This document shows, piece by piece, positions 13,845 to 25,560 of a DNA stretch of 64,000 nt; position 1 is the stretch's first letter; each line of letters opens with the position of its first letter. Under the pieces are notes generated by a model, which was given only the letters and a program-made list of their open reading frames with translations, was not told where the DNA came from and did not search any database. A program made the position numbers and the translations under genes. The DNA is from Terebella lapidaria (Eukaryota > Annelida > Polychaeta > Terebellida > Terebellidae), in the NCBI GenBank assembly GCA_949152475.1, contig OX424570.1, forward strand, positions 18,286,694 to 18,350,693, given 5' to 3'.

Positions 13845-14869
13845 ATGCCGACTCGGCAAAAAAATTTAAGGTCAAGGTCAAAGTTCATCAATAATACCCC
13901 TCAGACATGTTTGTCTAGGGCGACGAGTCCGAAAATAACGTCCGTTTCGCTCCACGACGCACCGTTTCCGAGATATGGACGAAAACGAAAAATGCCTACT
14001 CGGCAAAAAAATTTAAGGTCAAGGACAAAGTTCATCCATAGTACCCCTTAGACATGTTTGTCTAGGGCGACGAGTCCGAAAATAACGTCCGTTTTGCTCT
14101 ACGACGCACCGTTTCCAAGACATCGACGAAAACGAAAAATGCTGACTCGGCGAAAAATTTCGGGTCAAGGTCAAAGTTCATCCATAATACCCTTTAGACA
14201 TGTTTGTCTAGGGCGACGAGTCCGAAAATAACGTCCGTTTCGCTCTACGAGGCACCGTTTCCGAGATAACGACGAAAACGAAATATGCCGACTCGGTAAA
14301 AAAATTTCGGGTCAAGGTCAAAGTTCATCAATAATACCCCTTAGACATGTTTGTCTAGGGCGACGAGTCAGAAAATAACGTCCGTTTTGCTCTACGACCC
14401 ACCGTTTCCGAGATATCAACGAAAACGATAAATGCTGACTCGGCAAAAAAATTTCGGGTCAAGGTCAAAGTTCATCAATAATACCCCTTAGACATGTTTG
14501 TCTAGGGCGACGAGTCCGTAAATAACGTCCGTTTTTCACTCTACAATGCACCGTTTCCGAGATATTGACGAAAACGAAAAATGCCGACTCGGCAAAAAAA
14601 TTTAAAGTCAAGGTCAAAGTTCATCCATAGTACCCCTTAGACATGTTTGACTAGGGCGACGAGTCCGAAAATAACGTCCGTTTCGCTCTACGACGCACCG
14701 TTTCTGAGATATCGACGAAAACGAAAAATGCCGACTCGGCGAAAAATTTCGGGTCAAGGTCAAAGTTCATCCATAATACCCTTTAGACATGTTTGTCTAG
14801 GGCGACGAGTCCGAAAATAACGTCCGTTTCTCTCCACGAGGCACCGTTTCAGAGATATCGACGAAAACG

Positions 14870-17700
14870 AAATATGCCTACTCGGCAAAAAAATTTCGGG
14901 TCAAGGTCAAAGTTCATCAATAATACCCCTTAGACATGTTTGTCTAGGGCGACGAGTCCGAAAATAATGTCCGTTTCGCTCTACGACTCACCGTTTCCGA
15001 GATATCGACGAAAACGAAAAATGCTGACTCGGCAAAAAAATTTCGGGTCAAGGTCAAAGTTCATCAATAATACCCCTTAGACATGTTTGTCTAGGGCGAC
15101 GAGTCTGAAAATAACGTCCGTTTCGCTCTACGACGCACCCTTTCCGAAATAACGACGAAAAACGAAAAATGCCGACTCGGCAAAAAAATTTCGGGTCAAA
15201 GTCAAAGTTCATCAACAATACCCCTTAGACATGTTTGTCTAGGGCGACGAGTCCGAAAATAACATCCGTTTTGCTCTACGACACACCGTTTCCGAGATAC
15301 GCAGGATGCCTCAAGGATGACTCAGCAAAAAATTATTTCGACTCCTAGGTCAAAGGTCGTTTGAGGTATCGATCCCAAAATCAATAGGGTTCTTCCCTGG
15401 TGATATATAAACCTCCGTGCAAATTTCTGCAACTATTGCCTGTATATTTTTCGAGTTATCATCCGGAAACCAAGTTTCAAGATCAGCCTCAATTTCATCC
15501 TCACGGACCTCACGGACCTCGGAGCCAGTTCAAAAAAGAAATTCCCCTTAGACATGTTTGTCTAGGGCGACGAGTTCGAAAATAACGTCCGTTTCGCTCT
15601 ACGACGCACGGTTTCCGAGATATGCAGGAAGCCTCAAGGATGAATCAGCAAAAAAATATTTTGACCTCTAGGTCAAAGGTCGTTTGACGGATCGATCCCA
15701 AAATCAATAGGGTTCTTCCCTGGTGGCATATGAACCTTCATGCAGAGTTCTGCAACTATTGCATAAATATTTTTCCAGTTATCGTCCGGAAACCAAGTCT
15801 CAAAATTAGCCTTGATTTCATCCTCACGGACCTCACATCCGGCTCAAAAAGAATAGGGTTCTTCCACATATCATTTCCGACTTGTGGTGAAAATTTGACA
15901 AGGATCCGTCAAGGCAATCTAAAGTTATCGTCCGGAAACCAAAAGTGGCGGAAGAAAAAAAAAAAAACTAGACGTCAAGGCCTAAAGATGCCTTGGAGGC
16001 ATTTCGGTGTTAGGACTAATTCTTAATATTTAAAACATGTTCGCCATGGGCTCTACGACACATCGTTTCCTAGATATGGACGAAAAATGAAAAATGTCGA
16101 CTCAGCAAAAAAACATTTCAGGTCAAGGTCAAAGTTCATCTGTAATACCCCTTAGACATGTTTGTCTAAAGCCACGAGTCCGAAAACAACGTCTGTTTCG
16201 CTCTACAATGCACCGTTTCCGAGATATCGATGAAACCGAAAAATGCCGACTCGGCAAAAAAATTTAAGGTCAAGGTCAAAGTTCATCCATAATACACCTT
16301 AGACATGTTTGTCTAGGTCATCAAGTCCAAAAATGACGTTAGTTTCGCTCTACGACTCACCGTTTCCGAGATATGGACGAAAACGAAAAATGCCGACTCG
16401 GCAAAAAAATTTCGGGTCAAGGTCAAAGTTCATCCATAATACCCCTTGGACATATTTGTCTAGGGCGACGAGTCCGAAAATAACGTCTGTTCACTCTACA
16501 ACGCACCGTTTCCGAGATATCGACGTAAAAGAAAAATGCCGACTCGACAAAAAAATTTCGGGTCAAGGTCATAGTTCATCCATAATACCCCTTAGACATG
16601 TTTGTCTGGGGCGACGAGTCCGAAAATGACGTCCGTTTCACTCTACGACGCACCATTTCCGAGATATCGACGAAAACGAAAAATGCCGACTCGGCAAAAA
16701 AATTTCGGGTCAAGGTCAAAGTTCATCAAAGTTGAGTCCGAAAATAACATCAATTTCGCTCTACGACGCACCGTTTCCGAGATATCGACGAAAACGAAAA
16801 ATGCCGACTCGGCAAAAAAATTTAAGGTCAAGGTCAAAATTCATCCATAATACCCTTTAGACATGTTTGTCTAGGACGACGAGTCCGAAAATAACGTCCG
16901 TTTCGCTCTACGACGCACCGTTTCCGAGATATCGACAAAACGAAAAATACCGACTCGGCAAAAAAATTTAAGGTCAAGGTCAAAATTCATCCATAATACC
17001 CCTTAGACATGTTTGTCTAGGGCGACGAGTCCGAAAATAACGTCCGTTTCGCTCTACGACGCACCGTTTCCGAGATATCGACGAAAACAAAAAATGCCGA
17101 CTCGGCAAAAAAATTTCGTGTTAAGGTCAAAGTTCATCCAAAGTTCATCCATACCCTTTAGACATGTTTGTCTAGGGCGACGAGTTCGAAAATAACATCC
17201 GTTTCGCTCCACGACGCTCTGTTTCCGAGATATCGACGAAAACAAAAAATGCTGACACGGCAAAAAAATTTCGGGTCAAGGTCAAAGTTCATCAATAATA
17301 CCCCTTAGACATGTTTGTCTAGGGCGACGAGTCCAAAAATAACGTACGTTTCGCCCCTACGATGTACCGTTTCCGAGATATGCATGATGCCTCAAGGATG
17401 ACTCAGCAAAAAATTATTTCAACCTCTAGGTCAAAGGTCGTTTGAGGTATCGATCCCAGAATCAATAGGGTTCTTCCCTGGTGATATATAAACCTCCGTG
17501 CAAAATTCTGCAACTATTGCCTGAATATTTTTTGAGTTATCGTCCGGAAACCAATTTTCAAGATCAGCCTCGATTTCATCCTCAAGGACCTCACGGACCT
17601 CGGAGCCGGATCAAATAAAATAATACACCCTAGAGATGTTTGTCTAGGGCGACGAGTCCGAAAATAACGTCCGTTTCGCTCTACGATATAGGTTTCTGAG
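14870..17700. repeat. Degenerate distal part of the satellite array
   Basis: Monomers are still recognisable but carry many private changes, short deletions (for example the shortened monomer ending near 16,735) and diverged inserts at 15,298, 15,617 and 17,370. No higher-order order is evident. This is the usual decay at an array edge, where unequal exchange no longer homogenises the repeats. Confidence 0.85.
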
Positions 17701-18103
17701 ATATGCAGGAAGCCTCAAGGATGAATCAGCAAAAAATTATTTTGACCTCTAGGTCAAAGGTCGTTTGACGGATCGATCCCAAGATCAATAGAGTTCTTCC
17801 CTGGTGGCATATGAACCTCCATGCAGAGTTCTGCAACTATTGCATAAATATTTTTCCAGTTATCGTCCGGAAACCAAGTCTGAAAATTAGCCTTGATTTC
17901 ATCCTCACGGACCTCGGATCCGGCTCAAAAAGAATAGGGTTCTTCCACATATCATTTCTGACTTGTGGTGAAAATTTGACAAGGATCCGTCAATGCAATC
18001 TAAAGTTATCGTCCAGAAACCAAAAGTGGCGGAAGAAGAAGAAGAAGAAGAAGAAAAAAAATTCTGCTAAAACCATAAAGGCATTTCTGCCGAAATGCCT
18101 TAA

Positions 18104-21100
18104 TTAGCCCAAAGGCTAAGATAGGTTACCGGACAATTTGGTTTGGCCATGGCAGCATTGGCAGGCAACAGACCTTGAGATTTACCAATCAAGGTTTGCA
18201 GTGTGAACATATGACCTTGAGATTTACCAATCAAGGTCATCCGTGTGAACTTCGATGTCACCATTACATATGTGTGCGGCATTTGATATTCTATATGTTC
18301 ATAATACAAAGATATATTTGGGTGGAATCGCTTAGGGCGCTCAGGTCAATTTACACATTCCGAGTCAGACATTTGGCACTCATGGTCATCTGACGTCAAG
18401 TTCAAGGTCATTATTAGTTGTGCCATATATGTCTTCCTATATGTTCATAATGCAAACATGAGCTCTATCTGCAAGCATTTCATCTATAGAGGCAAATCTG
18501 GGCATTTTTTTTTACCCCAAAATGGCTGTTTTGACCTTTCAAGGTCATCCAAGGTCAAATTCAAGGTCACCACACAAGTCGCCATATATGACTTCCCATT
18601 TGAAAGTGCCAATTTCTAAGCTCTATCTTCAAGCGTCCTATGAGTACAGTCCTGACAGCTCCCATTTTGAAGGAAAAAAGTGCCCAATATTTTCTAAGTC
18701 CAAAATTTTTTTCAAAGGGTGAAAATTTTTTTTTGCCTAGAAATGGCCCAAAATGGATAGTAATGCGATTTTGGGCGAAAAAAAGTTTTTTTGCCGACTC
18801 GTCAAAAATTCAAAATGGCTGCCACACGTTTGGCCATTTTTCGACCCAAAAATGGCTGTTTTGACCTTTCAAGGTCATCCAAGGTCAAATTCAAGGTCAC
18901 CACACAAGTCCCCATATATGACTTCCCATTTGAAAGTGCCAATTTCTAAGCTCTATCTTCAAGCGTTCTATGAGTACAGTCCGGGCAGCTCCCATTATGA
19001 AGGAAAAAAAGTGCCGAAAATTTTCTAAGTCCAAAATTTTTTTCAAAGGGTGAAAATTTTTTTTTGCCTAGAAATGGCCCAAAATTGATAGTAATGCGAT
19101 TTGGGCCGACTCGCCGACTCGTCAAAAATTCAAAATGGCCGCCACACGGAGACCGGCGATTCAAGGGCAACCAAACTTATACACATCACAGAGGTACATA
19201 AGGAGAATCTTTTGAAACCAAAAACTCAAAACTGATCAGACAGTTTTTGAGAAAATGGCCGTCAAAGTCCAAAAATGAGCGTTTTTCGACTAAAATGGCC
19301 GCCATTTTGAAAAAAAATGCGAAAATCAAAAAACAAACATAGCACCAAGGGTGCTGTAGCTTACCGGCAATCATGAGAAACGCAGAGTATTGATTTTCCA
19401 ACATATACATTGTTACACTGATCTTGAACTCTAATTGTCAAAAAATGTTCGTAAATGTTGCTGGAAACACATTTTCTGTATGGACTATAGTACGAAATCA
19501 AATTACACATCACAAAGGTACATAAAGAGAATCTTATACATGATTTTGAGAAAAACTGTCTGAATAGATTTAGACAAAATGGCCACCAAAGACAAATTTC
19601 ATCGTTTTTGACCTTCCAAGGTCATTATAATAATGAGCATTTTATAGTCTAGGATCACCAACTCAAGTCGGTCTCTCTGACTGCACAATTATTATCCCCG
19701 GCAGACCTGTTCACTCCGACACATACTCAACCTCCTGGGAGGCATACAGCTCCATGTGCAGCCATTATTTGGCGCAGGGAAACTGTGCATACACAATTGC
19801 CATCTCTGTCTATTGCCAGGTGCCCAATTATACTGTTTGGGTGAACAGCATACAGCAGCGCAGGTGAACGCACAAACAGGGTCACCCATCCATGTATTAC
19901 CCATGCCTAGCGTTGCTTAACTTCGGTGATCTTACGGGTACCGGTGTGTCATGCGCTACAAGGCCGTCATTGAAGGTCAAATTCAAGGTCATCACTCAAA
20001 CCGCATTATATGATTTCCCATTTGAATGTGCCAATACTTAGGCTCTATTTTGAAGTCTTCTATGAGTTTACTCCGCACAGCTCCCATTATGAAGGAAAAA
20101 AGTCCAAAAAATTTCTCAATGGCCAAAAAATTTTTTTTTTTTTTTTTGCTGGAAATGGCTCAAAACGAATAGTGACTTGATTTTGGACAAAAAAAATTTT
20201 TTTTGCTGACCCGTCAAAAATTTAAAATGGCCGCCACACGCAGACAGGCGATTCAAGGGTAACTAAACTTATACACGTCATAGAGGTACATGAGGGGAAT
20301 GTTTTAAAACAAAAATCTCGAAACTGATCACACAGTTTTTGAGAAAATGGCCATCAAGTCCAGAATTGGTCATTTTTCGACAAAAAAAGGTCGTTTTGAC
20401 CTTCCAAGGTCATTGAAGGTCAAATTCAAGGTCATCACTCAAACCGCAATATATGGTTTCCCATTTGAATGTGCCATTACTTAGGCTCTATCTTCAAGTG
20501 TTCTATGAGTTTACTCTGCACAGCTCCCATTATGAAGGAAAATTGGGTGAAATTTTCTAAGTCCAAAAAATTTTTCAATGGCCAAAAAAAATTTTTTTTT
20601 TTTTTGCTGGAAATGGCTCAAAACGAATAGTGACTTGATTTGGGACAAAAACATTTTTTTTCGCCGACCCGTCAAAAAATCAAAATGGCCGCCACACGCA
20701 GACCGGCAATTCAAGGGCAACGAAACTTATACACATCATAGAGGTACATGAGGGGAATGTTTTAAAACAAAAATCTCAAAACTGATCAGACAGTTTTTGA
20801 GAAAATGGCCATCAAGTCCAAAATTGGTCATTTTTCGACAAAAAAGGTCGTTTTGACCTTCCAAGGTCATTGAAGGTCAAATTCAAGGTCATCACTCAAA
20901 CCGCAATATATGCTTTCCCATTTGAATGTGCCATTACTTAGGCTCTATCTTCAATATCTTTTTTTATTAGGCTCTATATCTTTTTTTTTTTTTTGCTGGA
21001 AATGGCTCAAAACGAATAGTGACTTGATTTGGGACAAAAAAATTTTTTTTCGCCGACCCGTCAAAAAATCAAAATGGCCGCCACACGCAGACCGGCGATT

Positions 21101-21805
21101 CAAGGGCAACGAAACTTATACACATCATAAAGGTACATAAGAGGAATGTTTTGAAACAAAAATCTCAAAACTGATCAGACAGTTTTTGAGAAAATGGCCT
21201 CCAAAGTCCAAAATTGGCAATTTTTCGTCAAAAATGGCCGCCAAATCGGCAAAAACGATTCAATCAAAAAAATTAAAAAAACGTCTTTAGATACTGGCCC
21301 AAGGTATGTTCTGACAAATTTATGGGGAAATTCATCACGTCAAAAAAAAGTTACAGACCCGGACGGACGACGGACGACGGACGACGGACGGACGACGGAC
21401 GAAATACCACGACAATAGCTTATCGGCCCAAAGGGCCGGTAAGCTAAAAAAATATCTCCTTCTCAAAATTTTTTTAGGCGTTTTTGTGCAAAATTTCAGA
21501 AAGATTCGATCGTAAACTTTAAAGACAAAAATGTTAACGCCGGACGAACGGACGGACGGGTGAACGGATGGGCGTTACGGGCGGACCCAATGTTAAATTT
21601 CCTATCTTAACTTTCCCCATAAGTCCTGAAAAAATCCCCATAAGACCGCGCTTTTGGCTTAAACTGTGGTTGTGGGGCGTTTTCAGCTTTATTCCCCCTA
21701 AGAAATCCCCACAAACCCTTCTGGTTTGCCCGGACAGACGGACGGACGGACGACGGACGCAACACCATGCCAATAGGTTATCGGACCAAAGGTCCGGTAA
21801 CCTAA
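18104..21805 (+). mobile_element. Hairpin-ended non-autonomous element R1, copy a (composite)
   Basis: The left end TTAGCCCAAAGGCTAA forms a hairpin and is followed by AGGTTACCGGAC. The right end is a hairpin, GGTTATCGGACC plus GGTCCGGTAACC, so AGGTTACCGGAC and GTCCGGTAACCT are inverted terminal repeats. A second right-type end, AGCTTATCGGCCC plus GGGCCGGTAAGCT, lies at 21,418-21,446, so this copy is composite. The interior holds repeated blocks with TTTGACCTTCCAAGGTCATT and AAAATGGCCGCCACACG, and CGGACGACGG microsatellites (21,358-21,405 and 21,737-21,755). It has no protein-coding capacity. The same satellite B-end sequence flanks it on both sides (18,062-18,103 and 21,810-21,852). It is interrupted by the 5S-derived SINE. 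Confidence 0.75.
19627..19965 (-). mobile_element. 5S-rRNA-derived SINE (SINE3-like) with 6-bp target duplication
   Basis: On the minus strand, 19,965 down to about 19,870 reads as a 5S rRNA relative: ACACCGGTACCCGTAAGATC, then ACCGAAGTTAAGCAACG, then TGGATGGGTGACC. These are the internal promoter elements of 5S genes. It lacks the 5S 3' half and instead continues about 240 bp into an unrelated body ending in CTCATTATTATA. The direct repeat GTCATT flanks it (19,621-19,626 and 19,966-19,971). Removing it restores the R1 block TTTGACCTTCCAAGGTCATT followed by GAAGGTCAAATTC, seen uninterrupted at 20,394 and 20,850. Transcription would be by RNA polymerase III, with LINE machinery supplied in trans (family knowledge). 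Confidence 0.8.
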
Positions 21806-22531
21806 AAAAAATTCTGCTGAAACCATAAAGGCATTTCTGCTGAAATGCCTTAATTATTTCGACTTCTAGGTCAAAGGTCGTTTGAGGTATCGATCCCAAA
21901 ATCAATAGGGTTCTTCCCTGGTGGTACATAAACCTCCATGCAAAGTTTTGCAACTATTGCCTGAATATTTTTTGAGTTATCGTCCGGAAACCAAGTCTCA
22001 AAATCAGCCTTGATTTCATCCTCACGGACCTCATGGACCTCGGAGCCGGATCAAAAAAAAATTTGCCCCTAGAGATGTTTGTCTAGGGCGACGAGTCCGA
22101 AAATAACGTCCGTTTCGCTCTACGGCGCACGGTTTCTGAGATATGCAGGAAGCCTCAAGGATGAATCAGCAAAAAATTATTTTGACCTCTAGGTCAAAGG
22201 TCGTTTGACGGATCGATCCCAAAATAAACGGGGTTCTTCCCTGGTGGCATATGAACCTCCATGCAGAGTTCTGCAACTATTGCGTGAATATTTTTCGAGT
22301 TATCGTCCGGAAACCAAGGCTCAAAATTAGCCTTGATAACATCCTCACGGACCTTGGATCCGGCTCAAAAAGAATAGGGTTCTTCCACATATCATTTCTG
22401 ACTTGTGTTGAAAATTTGACAAGGATCCATCAAGGCAATCTAAAGTTATCGTCTGGAAATCAAAACGGCGGAAGAAAGAAAAAAAAAAAATTCTGCTAAA
22501 ATCATAAAGGCATTTCTTCTGAAATGCCTTA
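21806..22531 (+). repeat. Detached satellite-family unit (inserts A and B with one partial monomer)
   Basis: It opens with the B-type end hairpin (AAAGGCATTTCTGCTGAAATG), then an A-type insert, a partial monomer (about 22,070-22,135) and a full B insert ending in a second hairpin at 22,506-22,531. This is the minimal element architecture without monomer amplification. Confidence 0.75.
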
Positions 22532-22535
22532 ATAA

Positions 22536-22671
22536 TGTAGGGTTCGGCGACCCCACGATAAAGAGGTATACCCCATTACTGGAGTGTCACCGAATGTCTC
22601 ATAAATCCGCCCACACTGCAGCATCACAACCGTGGTGTCACTACTCGCGAACACCACGTCATAACGCTACA
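22536..22671 (-). mobile_element. 136-bp solo LTR of a small LTR element (TRIM-like), copy 1
   Basis: A TG...CA-bounded 136-bp block flanked by the 4-bp direct repeat ATAA (22,532-22,535 and 22,672-22,675). It is the reverse complement of 50,886-51,021, with a handful of differences. Opposite ends read TGTAGCGTTGTGACG and GTCGCCGAAC...TACA. Its presence at two unlinked sites with different flanks shows mobility. It lies just after the satellite-family hairpin. Confidence 0.75.
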
Positions 22672-22675
22672 ATAA

Positions 22676-23281
22676 TTTGACAAATATTTTCTTTGAAGAA
22701 GAACAAGTACTTCCTCTAAAGGTGAAGTTGATCGTCAAGATTAGATTTGCACTCAAGACGGTAATATATGTAAGGGTCTATATGTGGCAATTACGTTATG
22801 ATTTGCCGAGTAGATATCGCTGCGACCTTTCACATTACCTGCATGCTCAGTCTATGTTCAATAATAACCTGATAACTCACAGACCGTAAATTACAAACAT
22901 GCAAATCATTAGGAAATGACAGTCCGCAAATTAGCAAACGCGCAAATCACGTCCAAGATGGCGCAACTCACGTCCGAATCACATCCAAGATGGCGGAAGC
23001 TGATCCAAATGAATCGCCAGCTGGTAGGGCATCAACGAGTTCAAAATTTCGTGACCGGTTACTCGTTAGCCTGTAACCGAACCGTAACCGGTTACTCGTC
23101 CAAAAATATATGGCCGGTTTTATTTGCGCTGATTATCCCCCCTTGATGGTTCAGTGAACACAATCCACAGAGTTATCTGAGTTGTGAGTTTTATTTCGTC
23201 CGATTATTTCTATTCAGCGCTCAGAATATAATCTTGATGTACAGGTGGTTTGAGAAGTAATCTGAAGTTCATTGGAAAAAA
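22676..23281. other. Unassigned sequence between small LTR and R1 copy b
   Basis: No gene recognised. It contains two AAGATGGCG motifs (22,950-22,995) and a cluster of AACCGGTTAC-type repeats (23,052-23,098). The motif TGTAACCGAACCGTAACCGG recurs at about 25,238, on the far side of R1 copy b and the Harbinger fossil. The two stretches may be halves of one older element split by later insertions; that is inference. Confidence 0.4.
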
Positions 23282-24460
23282 TTAGCCCAAGGGCTAAGAT
23301 AGGTTACCGGACAATTTTGGTTTCAAGCATTGTAGGTGACATATGATTTTGAGATTTACCAGTCAAGGTCATCTTTGTGAATCTCAATGTCACCATCAGG
23401 TATGCTGCATATGACTTCGTATGTTCATAATACAAACATATAAGTTTTATCAACAAGTATTTCGTGTGTAGAGGCCAATTTCAGATTTTGAGATTCGCCC
23501 TTCAAGGTCTTTAAGGTCAAGTTCAAGGTCACCAAAAAATGTGCCATTTATACATGACTTTTTTACAGGCTTATACACAATCCTGACCTGTATGTGCAAA
23601 AGTTTATGCTTCAGAGGCCACTTTCAAGATTTCAAGTCAGACATTTAGCACTCAAGGTCATCCAAGGTCAAAATCAAGGTCATCATTAGTTGTTCCATAT
23701 ATGACTTCCTATATGTTCATAATGCAAACTGAAGCTCTATCTACATGCATTTCATCTGTAGAGGCAAATTTGGGCATTTTTTCACCCAAAAAGGGCTGTT
23801 TTGACCTTTCAAGGTCATCAAAGGTCAAATTCAAGGTCACCTCCCAACTCGCTATATATGACTTCTTATTTGAAAGTGCCAATATCTAAGCTCTATCTTC
23901 AAGCGTACTATGAGTACAGTCCCGGCAGCTCCCATTATGAAGGAAAAAAGTGGCGAAAATTTTCTAAGTCCAAAATTTTTTTCAAAGGGTGAAAATTTTT
24001 TTTTTGTCTAGAAATGACCCAAAATGAATAGTAACGCGATTTGGGGCAAACAAAATTTTTTTCGCCAACCCGTCAAAAATTCAAAATGGCCGCCACATGG
24101 AGATCGGCGATTCAAGGGCATCAAAACTTATAAACATCATAAAGGTACATAAGGGGAATATTTTGAAACAATAATCTCAAAACTGATCAGACAGTTTTTG
24201 AGAAAATGGCCGCCAAAGTCCAAAATTGGCCATTTTTCGTCAAAAATGGCCGCCATTTTAAGAAAAATGCGAAAATCAAAAAACTAAAAAATAACCCCCT
24301 CTTGAAATATTTTTAGGCAACTTTGTGCAAAATTTCAGGAAAATCCACCTGTAAACTTTAAAGATAAAAATGTGGACGGACGACGGACGACGGACGACGG
24401 ACGGACGACGGACGCAACGCGACGGCAATAGGTTATCGGACCATAGGTCCGGTAACCTAA
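23282..24460 (+). mobile_element. Hairpin-ended non-autonomous element R1, copy b
   Basis: Left end TTAGCCCAAGGGCTAA then GATAGGTTACCGGAC; right end TTATCGGACC/GGTCCGGTAACCTAA. The interior matches copies a and c: TCAAGGTCATC, GACCTTTCAAGGTCATC, AAAATGGCCGCCACA, then a CGGACGACGG microsatellite (24,375-24,415) just inside the right hairpin. It is the simplest of the three copies and has no coding capacity. Confidence 0.8.
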
Positions 24461-24486
24461 AAAACAGAACATACTCAACCGTAAAA

Positions 24487-24740
24487 ATGGCGGACTACCT
24501 ATACGAAATGGACAGATATGAGCTTGTTGAGCGTTTGGTTAGGAGGGAATGCATTTTCAAAAAACGTTTGGATCCATTCATTGTGTATGACGACCAGAGA
24601 TTCGTGGAACGATTTTGCCTGGATAACACGGTGTGGTGGATCTGCTGGATTCCCTCGGTGAACAGTTGAACAGACGCAACACGCGACTATATATTCCACC
24701 ATCTTTGCAATTACTGGTTGCCCTGAGTTATCACTGTTAA
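24487..24740 (+). pseudogene. Harbinger/PIF-type transposase (HARBI1-like) N-terminal fragment, frameshifted
   Basis: Translation from ATG 24,487 gives MADYLYEMDRYELVERLV and then a stretch with DPFIVYDDQRFVERFCLDN. The frame is lost at about 24,631 by what looks like a 2-nt GT duplication. In the next frame it resumes as VVDLLDSLGEQLNRR and IPPSLQLLVALSYHC, stopping at TAA 24,738-24,740. This order (acidic-aromatic start, a DPF..Y.D..F..RF.L segment, then P.LQLLVAL.Y) is the N-terminal region of Harbinger transposases and the domesticated HARBI1 family. The DDE catalytic domain is absent. It sits directly right of R1 copy b. It is a fossil and should not be read as a gene. Confidence 0.65.
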
Positions 24741-25560
24741 TGACACCTACCATCGGCATACCACGTCTGAGACAGGCTTCAAGCGACGCTTGCACAATCT
24801 GAGGCTATTTTGAGCACATTGGGCTCGCCACGGATTATTTTGGACATGGTCTGCTGAGCAGAATCCACTGATAACTCATGGATTCCACAAACCCCCCGCC
24901 CCTAAACTGAGTATTACTCGAGCCACCAAAATAAAACCGGCCAATAGAGTTAAATATTGTCCAAAGTAACACCAATTTTTTTTCGCAGTTCGCATTTTAT
25001 CAAATCTTCTTGTCAAAAACGGGTCAACATCACGCCTAAAACTCGACATTAGACGTCATTTTCACGTGAGAATATGCCAAATTATGATGAATAAACATTC
25101 TATTTGGATCGAAGAGTGATAAATCACTTCAATTCTGCGCGTTTGGGCGTAAATTTGACTGATGTGAATTGTTTTAGGCTGAATTACAAGGTTGCAAAAT
25201 ACGTTCACGATTAACCGGTCATAAAATCTGTAACCGGTTACACTCTGTAACCGAACCGTAACCGGTTTACCGAGTACTTGTTGAAGCCCCACCCGCAGGC
25301 GATCCAAAAAATACTTTTTTGAAGCATTGAATTTCAGACCAAATTGGAGAGGTTTCTGAATTTTATGAACACCTTGCTATTTCTGATGGCTGTAATTGAT
25401 CAGGATCAGACTTTTACTTCTGTGAATTACCATTCATTTTACACCAATTTACTCGCCTTTAATTGACAATGCAATATTATGAGCCAAAATGCAAGATTTG
25501 GCACTTGACGTTCCACCGATAGATATATAGGCTTATATGCGTCTGCAAGAAATTGAAATG
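24741..25560. other. Non-coding stretch after the Harbinger fossil
   Basis: No gene recognised. 25,208-25,280 holds AACCGGTTAC / TGTAACCGAACCGTAACCGG repeats matching 23,052-23,098. The rest is AT-rich with no open frame of interest. Confidence 0.4.

Larger units (their letters stand above)
1..18103. repeat. Satellite array, ~146-147-bp monomer with higher-order structure
   Basis: Tandem monomers recur every 146-147 bp; the marker ACGTCCG falls at 128, 274, 1131, 1278 and 1424. Each monomer runs through an ACGTCCGTTTCGCTC block, a CCGTTTCCGAGATATCGACG block, GCCGACTCGGC, GGTCAAGGTCAAAGTTCATC, and a GACATGTTTGTCTAGGGCGA block containing the imperfect palindrome AGACATGTTTGTCT. Many monomers are near-identical to 14.87 kb and clearly decayed after that. 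Short open frames across it (for example those encoding MPTRQKNLRS) simply repeat with the monomer and are not genes. The left edge lies outside the window. Confidence 0.97.

Noticed and set aside
1038..14051. Repeated 68-residue frames beginning MPTRQKNLRSRSKF as a small-protein family
   Set aside because: They follow the satellite monomer exactly, contain no protein signature, and are accompanied by equally long frames on the other strand.
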